DNA of 47,192 bases from Sphingobium aromaticiconvertens (lineage in GTDB: Bacteria; Pseudomonadota; Alphaproteobacteria; Sphingomonadales; Sphingomonadaceae): the NCBI RefSeq assembly GCF_037154075.1, contig NZ_JBANRJ010000004.1, forward strand, positions 1-47,192, read 5' to 3'. This document shows positions 24,272-31,892 of the stretch, piece by piece (within the stretch, counting starts at the first letter, position 1; every line of letters starts with the position of its first letter). The notes under the pieces are model-generated. The model saw nothing but the letters and a program-made list of their open reading frames with translations. It did no database searches and was not told the DNA's origin. Made by a program: the position numbers and the translations under genes.

Positions 24272-25219
24272 ATGACCAGCCTCGTCACCCTGTCGCCAAC
24301 GCTGCCGATCATCGCCGATGCGTCCCAGCGCACCCGCACCCGCTTCCTGGAGTTTTTCGCGGCTAATATCCGCAACGCGAACACGCGCCGCGCCTATGCA
24401 CGCGCCGCACGTGATTGTCTGGTCTGGTGTTTCAATCACGGCGTGCGCGATCTGACCGCCATCACGCCCATCCATATCGCGGGCTGGATCGAGGAACTGG
24501 GCCAGTCGCTGTCGGCTCCCACGGTCAAGCAGCGCTTGGCGGCGATCCGGCATCTGTTCGACTGGCTGGTCGTGGGCCAGATCCTCCCGTTCAACCCGGC
24601 ATCCAGCGTACGCGGCCCAGCTTACTCGTCGCGCAGCGGCCGAACCCCGGTGCTGGAGGTGGAGGAGGCGAGGGCGCTGCTCGATGCGATCGACGTGTCG
24701 AGCCAGACGGGCCTGCGCGACCGGGCCCTGATTGGCCTGATGATCTACAGCTTTGCGCGCGTAGGCGCGGCGCTGGCCATGAAGCGCGAGGATGTGTTCG
24801 TGCAGGGGCGGCGGCTATGGCTGCGCCTGCATGAGAAGGGCGGCAAGCGGCATGAAATGCCCTGCCATCATCAGCTCGAAGAGTATCTGATGGCCTATAT
24901 CGAACAATGCGGCCTGACCGAGCCACGCTTACCGCTGTTCCGCACCATCAGCCGCGAAACCAAGCAACTAAGCCAAACGCCGCTCAGCCAGCCCGACGCC
25001 CATGCGATGGTGCGTCGCCGCGCGCAGGCCGCCGGGATCAAAACCCGCATCGGCAACCATAGTTGCCGCGCGACCGGGATCACCACCTACCTCAAAAATG
25101 GCGGTACGCTGGAAAACGCCGCCGCCATGGCCAACCACGCCTCCACCCGAACAACCCAGATCTACGATCGCCGCCGTGACGAGATTACCTTGGCAGAGGT
25201 GGAGCGGGTGCGGATTTAA
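24272..25219 (+). CDS. Tyrosine recombinase/integrase (Xer-like)
   Basis: About 315 residues with a full catalytic set: Arg in SFARVGAAL (near 163), Lys in EKGGKRHE (near 190), His-x-x-Arg in GNHSCRATG (near 263-266), a second His in MANHASTR (near 289) and the nucleophile Tyr in TQIYDRR (near 298). The N-terminal SAM-like core-binding domain includes NTRRAYARAARDCLVWC. The frame extends to a TTG at 24251, but ATG 24272 is preferred. It is probably the plasmid's resolvase acting on the inverted repeat just upstream, keeping multimers from accumulating. It lies beside the repA remnant, as expected if both came from one backbone. Confidence 0.9.
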   Translation: MTSLVTLSPTLPIIADASQRTRTRFLEFFAANIRNANTRRAYARAARDCLVWCFNHGVRDLTAITPIHIAGWIEELGQSLSAPTVKQRLAAIRHLFDWLVVGQILPFNPASSVRGPAYSSRSGRTPVLEVEEARALLDAIDVSSQTGLRDRALIGLMIYSFARVGAALAMKREDVFVQGRRLWLRLHEKGGKRHEMPCHHQLEEYLMAYIEQCGLTEPRLPLFRTISRETKQLSQTPLSQPDAHAMVRRRAQAAGIKTRIGNHSCRATGITTYLKNGGTLENAAAMANHASTRTTQIYDRRRDEITLAEVERVRI

Positions 25220-25228
25220 GGCAGCGTC

Positions 25229-25259
25229 TTGGCCTGCCCAGCATTTCGCTGTGCAAGAA
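25229..25259. repeat. Short imperfect hairpin repeat, copy 1
   Basis: A segment containing CCAGCATTTCGCTGTGCA, just after the recombinase stop, closely resembles 27778-27807 in direct orientation (about 26 of 30 positions by eye). In the second copy the arms CTGCGCAGC and GCTGTGCAG can pair. The two copies bracket the ParDE module and the IS1380-family element. Function unknown. Confidence 0.4.
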
Positions 25260-25369
25260 GTCTAATGTCTGCGGAGGCTTTGTCGGCGGAAATACTTGCA
25301 TTGCCTTACTTTCGTTTCAGGCCAGCAGTATTAGTCTCAGCTCGCCGAGCGGGGTCGCTTGGTCATCCG

Positions 25370-25663
25370 TCAGAACAGACGGTCGAGATCCCGCATCCCT
25401 TCCACGACAGCGACGATTTCGATCTGATCGACCGCGGGATCATATTCATAGAGGACAAGATAGCTGCCGTGGACAAGCGTGTGCGCGCCGGGGAAAATTT
25501 CTTCGCGCGGCGCGCCTAAGTTGGGAAAGTCGCGAAGTCGCCCGATCTTTTCATCAATCGCAAGGAGAAGCCGGTCAGCGGCGGCCTCATCATCCAAGGC
25601 GATATAATGCCAGATGCGCTTAAAATCCGCCTGCGCCTCGCGCGAGATAATGATGTCGGCCAT
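25370..25663 (-). CDS. parE: ParE/RelE-family toxin
   Basis: A 97-residue toxin of the RelE/ParE fold. ISREAQADFKRIWHYIALDDEAAADRLLLAIDEKI is the usual N-terminal helix hairpin, and FPNLGAPREEIFPGAHTLVHGSYLVLYEYDP matches the conserved central beta strands of ParE proteins, which poison DNA gyrase. Its ATG at 25663 lies two bases after the stop of the upstream antitoxin gene, the normal antitoxin-first order. It appears intact. The module lies between the recombinase gene and an IS1380-family insertion. Confidence 0.88.
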   Translation of the reverse strand: MADIIISREAQADFKRIWHYIALDDEAAADRLLLAIDEKIGRLRDFPNLGAPREEIFPGAHTLVHGSYLVLYEYDPAVDQIEIVAVVEGMRDLDRLF

Positions 25664-25664
25664 A

Positions 25665-25934
25665 TCAGCGCGCGGCGTTCGCTTCGCTCTTTGCTTCCGC
25701 GATGATCGCCTTCATGTCGAACGGCCCCGCGACGCCGCTGGCCTTGCCCCGGTCCCATGCAGCGCGCAGCGCGCGCAGTTCCTCCGCGCGAAATGCCCGG
25801 CGTTCGTTCCACAGCCGCATCGCATCGCGCACGACTTCACTCACCGACGCATATTCCCCCGCCGCGATTGCCGCCTGGATCGATTCCACCATCGGCTCGG
25901 GGACCACGATCGTCATTCTGGAATAGTCGCCCAT
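25665..25934 (-). CDS. parD: ParD-family antitoxin
   Basis: An 89-residue antitoxin. The N-terminal ribbon-helix-helix domain (MTIVVPEPMVESIQAAIAAGEYASVSEVVRDAMRLW) binds the operator, and the C-terminal tail (about 50-89) should wrap the ParE partner encoded just downstream. The GEYASVSEVVRDA motif is diagnostic of ParD. ATG 25934 is used; an ATG at 25916 is an alternative. An inverted repeat, TATGAA and TTCATA, lies upstream and is the likely autoregulatory site. The sequence is only distantly related to the two other ParD proteins on the plasmid. Confidence 0.88.
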   Translation of the reverse strand: MGDYSRMTIVVPEPMVESIQAAIAAGEYASVSEVVRDAMRLWNERRAFRAEELRALRAAWDRGKASGVAGPFDMKAIIAEAKSEANAAR

Positions 25935-25950
25935 CTTCGCTTCTCGCCGT

Positions 25951-25965
25951 TATGAATATTTCATA
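25951..25965. promoter_or_regulatory. ParDE operator candidate
   Basis: TATGAA (25951-25956) and TTCATA (25960-25965) form a perfect six-base inverted repeat with a three-base spacer, 17 bases upstream of the parD start, at promoter distance. RHH antitoxins bind repeats of this type. Confidence 0.55.
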
Positions 25966-25992
25966 CTAGGTCGCGAGCGTGCGATGTTCAAC

Positions 25993-27648
25993 CCTAGCCT
26001 CTCTTATTCACGACGCTCGGTTTCGGGCCCGCTCTGGGCATTTGCTGCGGCTGGCTGTATTGCGCGGACGACCGGCATCGCTGGCGTTTGTTTCACCGCA
26101 TTCGGATTGATGGGCTTTTCGGGTTGAAGGGCTGGGCTCGGAGTTCTGCGGCGCTGCCGCATGGGCTACGTCGGCGCAGGCTTCAGCCGGAGAACGAGGG
26201 CGCGGAACAGGTCGGCATCCGGACAGGCGGAAGCGAAGGCAATGCGGATGCGGCTAGCACTTTCTACGACGCGCGCAGCGACCTTGAGCAGCCGCAGGCG
26301 CAAGGTGGTAAACTCCGCGCTTGCCAGAGCAGCGGTCCTGGGCATCGCCTGCTGGATGCGCCATAGCAGCCAGTATGCGGCAGTGTGCAGTATCAGGCGC
26401 ATCTGATTGGCATTGGCCGAGCGGCACGAGGTTCGGTCGCTGGCGAGCTGGGACTTGTGGCGCTTGATCAGGTTCTCGGCCTGACCACGCGCGCAGTAGA
26501 GCGTGTCGTAGATGTGCTCGGCCGATCCTGTTGCCAACGAGGTGACGACATAGCGGATGTCCATGCCCAGCGTGCTGGCCTCGATCCGTGCAACGACGCG
26601 ACGCTGGCACTTCCAGGTCTTTGCCCCATAGCGGGTCTCGGCATAGTTGCGCAGGACGGGACACTGACGCTGGGCGCGCTTGACCGCGCAGGCATCGGCG
26701 ACCGCAACAATGGCGGGATCGGCGCGCAGCGCTGAATTGGTGGGCAGGCCGAACACGTAATCGACGCGGGCCGCATCGCAGTAGGCCATGACCTCGGGTC
26801 GACCATAGTGCCCGTCGCCGCGGATAGTGATGTGGGTATCGGGCCAATTACGGCGCAGGTGACGCACCAGGCGTCGGATGTGCCCCGCCGCCTCCTTTCC
26901 AGAAGGCGTCTTGCCTGTGCGCAGCAGCATGGCCACCGGCCTGCCGGTCGCGGTGTCGTAGATATGGATCGGTAGGAAGCAGCGCTCCCCATGATGCCCG
27001 TTCCAGAACGAGAGCTGTTGATAGCCATGCACGACGTCGCACGTGTCGTCGATATCCAGCGTGACCGCTGTCGGAGGGGCGGGATAGCTGGCGCAGTAGA
27101 TGTCGATCATCGCGGCCATCATGCTGGCCAGTTCGCGCGTAGTCGGTGCATTTTCCCACCGGCTCATCGTCGGTTGGCTGGCCAGCCCCGCGCCCGATTC
27201 CGGCAGCTTGCCGAGCGCCAGGCGGAAGCCTGGATCGTCGCGCAGAGCATCGAGATCATCGGCATCCTCATAGCCGCACGCAATCGCGAACACACGGGCA
27301 CGCAGAATGTCATCCAGGCGATGGATCACCCGCGCTGGATCGCGCGGATCGGCAATACAAGCCGCCAGGCGCTGGCAAATCCCCATCGCGCGCTCGGCCT
27401 GTGCAAGCAGTAGAACACCGCCATCCGAGGTAAGCCGGCCACCGTCGAACGCAGCTGTGATTTTCTTGCGGCCGACTGCTGGGAATCCAAATGAGCTTGC
27501 GATATCATCGTTCATGGCGGGTGTGGCCCGTGGCATTTTCTGCCCTGCGGCAGGTTCGGCTTAGACACCCAGTTCCTAATTCAGATCAGAGGCTTACGCC
27601 ACTCCCGCCAACCCTTCAGGACACTTTTGGTGAATAAGGCGGGCTAGG
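25993..27648 (-). mobile_element. IS1380-family insertion sequence
   Basis: The element is bounded by terminal inverted repeats of about 20 bp. The left end is CCTAGCCTCTCTTATTCACG at 25993-26012, and the right end (27629-27648, complement) is CCTAGCCCGCCTTATTCACC, with 16 of 20 positions matching. Ends beginning CCTAG are usual for this family. It is about 1.66 kb long with one intact transposase gene. The flanks (GTTCAAC and CGCCCGG) show no target-site duplication, suggesting a rearrangement after insertion. Confidence 0.8.
26166..27536 (-). CDS. IS1380-family transposase
   Basis: A 456-residue DDE transposase, full length. Visible features are FDGGRLTSDGGVLLLAQAERAMG near the N-terminus, the first catalytic Asp in TLDIDDTCD (about 153), IRGDGHYGRPEVM for the second Asp region, and CARGQAENLIKRHKSQLASDRTSC for the C-terminal Glu region, all typical of IS1380. 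The start ATG at 27536 has a GCAGGG ribosome-like site; ATG 27515 is an alternative. With matching inverted repeats on both sides the element may still be mobile. Confidence 0.93.
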   Translation of the reverse strand: MPRATPAMNDDIASSFGFPAVGRKKITAAFDGGRLTSDGGVLLLAQAERAMGICQRLAACIADPRDPARVIHRLDDILRARVFAIACGYEDADDLDALRDDPGFRLALGKLPESGAGLASQPTMSRWENAPTTRELASMMAAMIDIYCASYPAPPTAVTLDIDDTCDVVHGYQQLSFWNGHHGERCFLPIHIYDTATGRPVAMLLRTGKTPSGKEAAGHIRRLVRHLRRNWPDTHITIRGDGHYGRPEVMAYCDAARVDYVFGLPTNSALRADPAIVAVADACAVKRAQRQCPVLRNYAETRYGAKTWKCQRRVVARIEASTLGMDIRYVVTSLATGSAEHIYDTLYCARGQAENLIKRHKSQLASDRTSCRSANANQMRLILHTAAYWLLWRIQQAMPRTAALASAEFTTLRLRLLKVAARVVESASRIRIAFASACPDADLFRALVLRLKPAPT

Positions 27649-27938
27649 CGCCCGGCAGCACCCGTGCGAGATAGTCTGTGGTGGGCAATCCACGGTGTAC
27701 GGTGGGGCAGGTACTTAGCCTGAGGATAGGCTCAGCAACGGCGGAGGTGGCGGGTATGGATTTGAGGTGCGGTCTTTTTGGCTGCGCAGCATTTAGCTGT
27801 GCAGGAGCCGATCGCCATGCCGATGCGGGACAAAGAAAACTAGTCAACTGTAATAGGCCAGAAGATCGGCCAAAATTCCCTCGATCTTATTAAAAAAACC
27901 AGATACTTTAAGATTTTATAGCCCGTAAGATCGGCCAA
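27649..27938. other. Region between the IS element and fic
   Basis: About 290 bases with no gene I can support. It holds the second copy of the hairpin repeat (27778-27807), then an AT-rich segment with a 13-bp direct repeat, AAGATCGGCCAAA, at 27862-27874 and 27927-27939. The second copy of that repeat runs into the fic start codon, so it may be an operator of fic. Confidence 0.45.
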
Positions 27939-29183
27939 ATGCCCTTAATAGAAGCTCCTGATCGGATCGAACCTGTGCGCATTGACGCGCCTGAAGGCCT
28001 TCTGCTCGATCTTGTCGCCGATGTCGCGGCGCGGGCGGAGGTTCTGGGCAGGGCACTGCATCCCACGACTGCTGCAAATCTGGCGCGGCTCGTGCGGATC
28101 ATGAACACCTATTACAGCAATCTCATCGAAGGGCACAACACCCGCCCGCGCGAGATCGAGCAGGCACTCGAAGGCATTATCGCCACTGATGACGATGCGC
28201 GCCGTAATCTCCAGATCGAGGCCGCTGCCCATTATCGCGTGCAGGAGAAAATAGATGCCCAGGCCAGTGCGGGGTCGCTGGGTGATCCAGCGGCGCTGGA
28301 CTTCATTTGCGAGTTACACCGCGCCTTTTACGAACGCGCGGGCGAGGCGATGCTGATGATGGGGAAGGGGGACCACGCCTTCCGCATGGAGCCTGGCGTC
28401 TGGCGCCACGATACCGCCCATGACGTCGCGGTCGGTCGGCATGTGCCACCATCGCCGGACCGGGTGGCCGATTTCATGACCTATTTCCATCGTCGTTTCA
28501 CATTCGACCCTGCGCCAAACAATCGTCTGCTGGGCGTGGGAGAAGGGCGCGCGCGCCGGATACTGGCGCTGGCGACGGCGCATCACCGGTTCAACTATAT
28601 TCACCCGTTTCCCGACGGCAATGGCCGGGTCAGCCGGCTGATGAGCCATGCCATGGCGCATCGCGCCGGCATCGGCGCCCATGGCCTGTGGTCGATCTCG
28701 CGGGGGCTCGCGCGGGGGCTGGAGCCAGGACCGCAGGGGCGGCTCGAATATCGCCGCTACATGGCGCTGGCGGACGAACCCCGGCGGGGCGATCGCGATG
28801 GGCGCGGTAATCTGTCGCTGGCGGCGCTCACCGATTTTGCGACTTGGTTCCTGCGGATATGCCTGGACCAACTTGATTATATGGGCGGCCTGTTCGATCT
28901 GGATGCGCTGGGCGCGCGGCTCACGCGCTATGTCGCGCGCAGCGAGACGTTGGCACCCGAAGCGGCACGACTGCTTCAGGAAGCGCTTATCCGCGGCGCG
29001 TTCGAGCGCGGGGAAGCCTCGCGCATCACTGGCCTGCCCGAACGCACGGCGCGGCGTGTGCTTAAAGGACTGACAGACGAAGGACTGCTGGCGTCGGAAA
29101 CGGAAAAAGGCGCGGTGTCGCTGCGCTTCCCCGCCCATGCGCTGGAGACACTATTCCCCCGTTTGTATCCCGAGATGGGATGA
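27939..29183 (+). CDS. Fic-domain protein (AMPylase type, class II) with C-terminal winged helix
   Basis: A 414-residue Fic protein. The catalytic motif is canonical, HPFPDGNGRVSR from His222. The autoinhibitory helix motif is N-terminal, S60NLIEG65, fitting the (S/T)xxxE(G/N) rule and placing it in class II. The N-terminal region resembles the Fic_N domain, and the C-terminal 70 residues (RGAFERGEASRITGLPERTARRVLKGLTDEGLLAS) form a winged helix-turn-helix, so it may bind DNA. No separate antitoxin is adjacent, as expected when inhibition is intramolecular. The ATG overlaps one copy of a 13-bp direct repeat, and no clear ribosome site is visible. Substrate unknown. Confidence 0.9.
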   Translation: MPLIEAPDRIEPVRIDAPEGLLLDLVADVAARAEVLGRALHPTTAANLARLVRIMNTYYSNLIEGHNTRPREIEQALEGIIATDDDARRNLQIEAAAHYRVQEKIDAQASAGSLGDPAALDFICELHRAFYERAGEAMLMMGKGDHAFRMEPGVWRHDTAHDVAVGRHVPPSPDRVADFMTYFHRRFTFDPAPNNRLLGVGEGRARRILALATAHHRFNYIHPFPDGNGRVSRLMSHAMAHRAGIGAHGLWSISRGLARGLEPGPQGRLEYRRYMALADEPRRGDRDGRGNLSLAALTDFATWFLRICLDQLDYMGGLFDLDALGARLTRYVARSETLAPEAARLLQEALIRGAFERGEASRITGLPERTARRVLKGLTDEGLLASETEKGAVSLRFPAHALETLFPRLYPEMG

Positions 29184-29395
29184 AATTAAACAGCAAGTCG
29201 CCGCTGCCAGCCGATCGCCTTTCAGCTTCTTTCAATCGTATCCGGATAGCAATTCCGTCGGCGCCCCGCGCGCTCGCGAATGCATTCCTTCAGCCTTCGA
29301 GCGACTGAACACGTCCGCAGTCATATCATCGCGCGCCATGGCCAGCAGCTTGAGGAGGGCAGGGGCGGCAAGAAAGGGAAAGCGTATATTTGAAT

Positions 29396-29416
29396 TTATG
29401 GCAATTTTTGCCATAA
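29396..29416. promoter_or_regulatory. ParD operator (copy at the orphan parD)
   Basis: TTATGGCAA (29396-29404) and TTGCCATAA (29408-29416) form a perfect nine-base inverted repeat with a three-base spacer. It lies 25 bases upstream of the parD start. An almost identical site precedes the second parD (31619-31639), which implies shared binding. Confidence 0.7.
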
Positions 29417-29441
29417 AGGATGGGTTGGAGGTATCAGCCGA

Positions 29442-29746
29442 TGGCTACCATGAATGTTTCCCTGCCCGATCCCATGCGGGACTATGTGCAGAACCGTATC
29501 GACACCGGCCAATATGCCAGCGTCAGCGATTATGTGCGCGACCTGATCCGCCGCGATCAAAGCGCGATCGTTGATGAAGAACGCTGGCTGAAGGCACTCG
29601 ATGCGTCGATTGACGAAAGCCTTCAGGAAATGAAGGCGGGTGGCGGTCACGATCTTGACGAAGTGTGCGACGCGCTCATTGCCGTCATTCCGTTTTTGGA
29701 CGGCCTGACACGATTTCCCGACCTCAAGGCCGGTTCGCTGGTCTGA
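29442..29746 (+). CDS. Orphan ParD-type antitoxin
   Basis: About 101 residues from the ATG at 29442 (ribosome site GGAGG nine bases upstream). The first 40 residues (NVSLPDPMRDYVQNRIDTGQ, then YASVSDYVRDLIRRDQ) are almost identical to the ParD encoded at 31315-31596, at DNA level too, while the C-terminal tail differs completely. No ParE gene follows; the next gene is a MntA-like nucleotidyltransferase 79 bases on. So this copy keeps the operator-binding module but has lost, or changed, its toxin partner. It may act as a regulator or anti-addiction antitoxin. The frame is open from 29420, but the conserved start is at 29442. Confidence 0.85.
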
Positions 29747-29825
29747 TCTATTGTGTCGACCGGTCGCGCGGCCACCATGGGGATAGAAAATTGCGTGTTA
29801 CGCAAGGCTGGCGCATAATGGAGCC

Positions 29826-30122
29826 ATGAAAAAGGCCAATGTGATCACCCGGTTGAAGCCATTTGAGCGCCGCTTCCGCGAGCGCGGCATCAACGCGCTT
29901 TACCTGTTCGGATCAACGGCCAGGGGCGAAGCCGGAGCAACTTCCGACGTTGATTTACTCTACGAATATGACCCGTCTCGGAAATTCAGCCTGTTCGATC
30001 AGGCGAAGGCAATGCTGGAACTGTCCGATGAACTTGGCGCAAAGGTCGATCTGGTATCGCGCATCGGTCTGCGTCCCCGCTTGCGAGAGCGCATCGAGGG
30101 CGAGATGATCCGGGTTTTTTGA
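29826..30122 (+). CDS. MntA-type nucleotidyltransferase antitoxin
   Basis: A 98-residue minimal nucleotidyltransferase. The signature GSTARGEAGATSDVDLL (residues 29-45) has the GS and the two metal-binding aspartates (41 and 43) of the pol-beta-like fold. In HEPN/MNT modules this enzyme neutralises the HEPN ribonuclease by AMPylating it. Its stop overlaps the start of the HEPN reading frame (TGATG), the standard arrangement. The partner toxin appears frameshifted, leaving this enzyme without an active target unless the frameshift is an error. The protein ends MIRVF, near the usual length. Confidence 0.85.
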   Translation: MKKANVITRLKPFERRFRERGINALYLFGSTARGEAGATSDVDLLYEYDPSRKFSLFDQAKAMLELSDELGAKVDLVSRIGLRPRLRERIEGEMIRVF

Positions 30123-30459
30123 TGGCTGGATTGCTGGACACGCTGGACGATCTCGCATTGCTGATCGCGCGGGCCGAGAAATCGGTTAAAGGCCGGACTT
30201 TTGACGAACTGGTGGCGAACGACGAAGCCTATGACGCCTTGACCTACCGTCTCGTATGATCGGTGAAACCAGCAAGAAACTGTCGGATGAGGTCAAGGCG
30301 CGGCACTCCCATCTGCCGTGGCGCGAGATGGCGACGTTCCGCAACTTCGCGAGCCATGATTATTTCGGGGTTGATGCTCATTTGGTTTGGCAGGCGGCGA
30401 TGAGCCTGGAACCGATCAAAGCGATGGTGGTCGAAGAATCCGCCCGCTGTCCGGAATAG
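30122..30459 (+). pseudogene. HEPN-domain (DUF86) toxin, frameshifted
   Basis: The first frame (30122-30259) encodes MAGLLDTLDDLALLIARAEK and onward to ALTYRLV, then a stop. The second (from 30256) continues MIGETSKKLSDEVKARHSHLP and onward, with the HEPN ribonuclease motif RNFASH (R-x4-H) and HDYFGVD. Joined, they make one complete DUF86 protein of about 112 residues. A single lost base near 30255 separates them. So the toxin is probably dead, although a sequencing error or programmed frameshifting is possible. Confidence 0.8.
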
Positions 30460-30783
30460 GCAGGCAGGCCGAGCGCGGAAGCGACCGGCTTGCTGCTGAA
30501 ACAAATGGGGGTTTCTTTAAGCAGAAGGTCCTTGAAATGTGCTCAAGTCACACCGTCAGGCTTGTTGCGCCGCCGCCCGCTCGCTGCATCAAAATGCATC
30601 AACATAGGGGAGCGGAAAACCGTAGACCTGCCCAAGGTTTTCGCCACTTTGGCAACCAATAGACAATGCATCAAAACCGACACGAAAAGCGCGCGGGCGA
30701 GGCGGGGGGAAAGCGTGCTTTGAGGGGATGCGGCGCAAGAGCAGGTTTTCAAGTTCGACGGCAAGGCTGCGGGCCGACCTATT

Positions 30784-30929
30784 CAGTTAATCAGTGCGTT
30801 CGCGATGGTGCGCCGACGCGCGGCGGCGGCCGAAATCGGGACGGCGATCAACAACCACTCGTTCCGCGCGACCGGGATCACCAGCTATTTGAAAACGGCG
30901 GCACGCTGGAAACGGCTGCGACGATGGCG
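30784..30929 (+). pseudogene. Tyrosine recombinase relic
   Basis: The sequence encodes AFAMVRRRAAAAEIGTAI, then NNHSFRATGITSYL, and after a one-base frame change NGGTLETAATMA. This matches the catalytic C-terminal part of the intact recombinase at 24272-25219, including its HxxR motif. No start, N-terminal domain or nucleophile Tyr remains. The rest of 30460-31021 contains nothing else I can identify. Confidence 0.75.
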
Positions 30930-31021
30930 AGATGGGCGTTAGCGATCTCGTTAGGCGTGTTGCCGCCCGCCGGGGTTATACCACATGGCTATGGCCCTCA
31001 TGGGCTTCCATCGCTCGAACC

Positions 31022-31318
31022 TCAATTCAGCCGCAAGGCGCGGTCGTGATCCTGTCCCGGCCCAAGGAAGCGATAAACAACGATTTTGTCGCTCCGCACC
31101 GCGTAGAGGATGCCATAACCCCGGTATGAGCGCCGCCGGATGCCGTGTTGCTCGTAGCGCGGGACCAGCGGGAAAGCACGGGGCATTTCACCGAGGCGCA
31201 GGGCGGAGTTTTCCAGCTCTGCAACAAACGCTAATGCCCGCGTCGGGTTGTCCTTTGCGATGTGGCGGCCGATCGCCACAAGATCATTGCGGGCGTCACG
31301 GGTCAGGAAGACTTTCAT
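31022..31318 (-). CDS. parE: ParE/RelE-family toxin (second module)
   Basis: About 98 residues beginning MKVFLTRDARNDLVAIGRHIAKDNPTRA, a typical ParE N-terminus, with GEMPRAFPLVPRYEQHGIRRRSYRGYGILYAV covering the conserved central strands. The frame opens at 31372, but the true start is the ATG at 31318, which overlaps the stop of the upstream parD (ATGA). It is not closely similar to the ParE at 25370. It appears intact, so this module should act as an addiction system. Confidence 0.9.
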   Translation of the reverse strand: MKVFLTRDARNDLVAIGRHIAKDNPTRALAFVAELENSALRLGEMPRAFPLVPRYEQHGIRRRSYRGYGILYAVRSDKIVVYRFLGPGQDHDRALRLN

Positions 31319-31596
31319 TGAAGCGACTGCTCGCCCGCCATCCCTTCTATTTCCGCGCGAACCTCCGCGCAAACTTCCCCAAGGTCGTATAGGCGGTCCG
31401 CCCTTTCATCCTCCAAGCCGCGCTCAATTGAGGCGTCCAGTTCGCGCAGCCAACCCTGCTCAACCTCTGTTTCGGTCTGATCGCGGCGGATCAGGTCGCG
31501 TACATAGTCACTGACGCTGGCATATTGGCCGCTGTCGATACGGTTCTGCACATAGTCCCGCATGGGATCGGGCAGGGAAACATTCATGGTAGCCAT
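31315..31596 (-). CDS. parD: ParD-family antitoxin (second module)
   Basis: A 93-residue ribbon-helix-helix antitoxin (NVSLPDPMRDYVQNRIDSGQ, then YASVSDYVRDLIRRDQ) with an acidic C-terminal tail that should bind the coupled ParE. Its first 40 codons nearly match the orphan parD at 29442 at DNA level, and an equivalent operator lies upstream. The tails differ, implying duplication or gene conversion of the DNA-binding half. A GGAGG-type ribosome site precedes the ATG. Confidence 0.92.
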   Translation of the reverse strand: MATMNVSLPDPMRDYVQNRIDSGQYASVSDYVRDLIRRDQTETEVEQGWLRELDASIERGLEDERADRLYDLGEVCAEVRAEIEGMAGEQSLQ

Positions 31597-31618
31597 TGGC
31601 TGTTACCTCCTATCTCCA

Positions 31619-31639
31619 TTATGGCAAAAATTGCCAATA
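31619..31639. promoter_or_regulatory. ParD operator (second module)
   Basis: TTATGGCAA (31619-31627) and TTGCCAATA (31631-31639) form the same inverted repeat as at 29396-29416, slightly degenerate in the outer bases of one arm. It lies just upstream of parD on the minus strand. The remaining gap to vapC (31640-31892) shows no gene. Confidence 0.65.
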
Positions 31640-31892
31640 GGTCAAGGTTTGGCCCAGCGCCATCACCGGTCGCTATCCATGATGCTCACAATCTTACGAT
31701 GCAACGCCTGCTCCAACAATTCGGCGGGATACGCATATTGACCCACGCGTCCTGGCTGCCGAACTCAAACTGTGTGGCGTGAGCGCAGAAAGATCATAGC
31801 CGGTAAGATAATGCTGCACTTTCTTGCGTGCATGTAACGGGCGCTGATCGGGCGGATGAATGTCAGCCGCCAGTTCTTGTAACCCTAGGACC

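Noticed and set aside
27678..27893. Small rightward ORF between the IS element and fic
   Set aside because: No ribosome site or known domain, and it contains the hairpin repeat; more likely intergenic.
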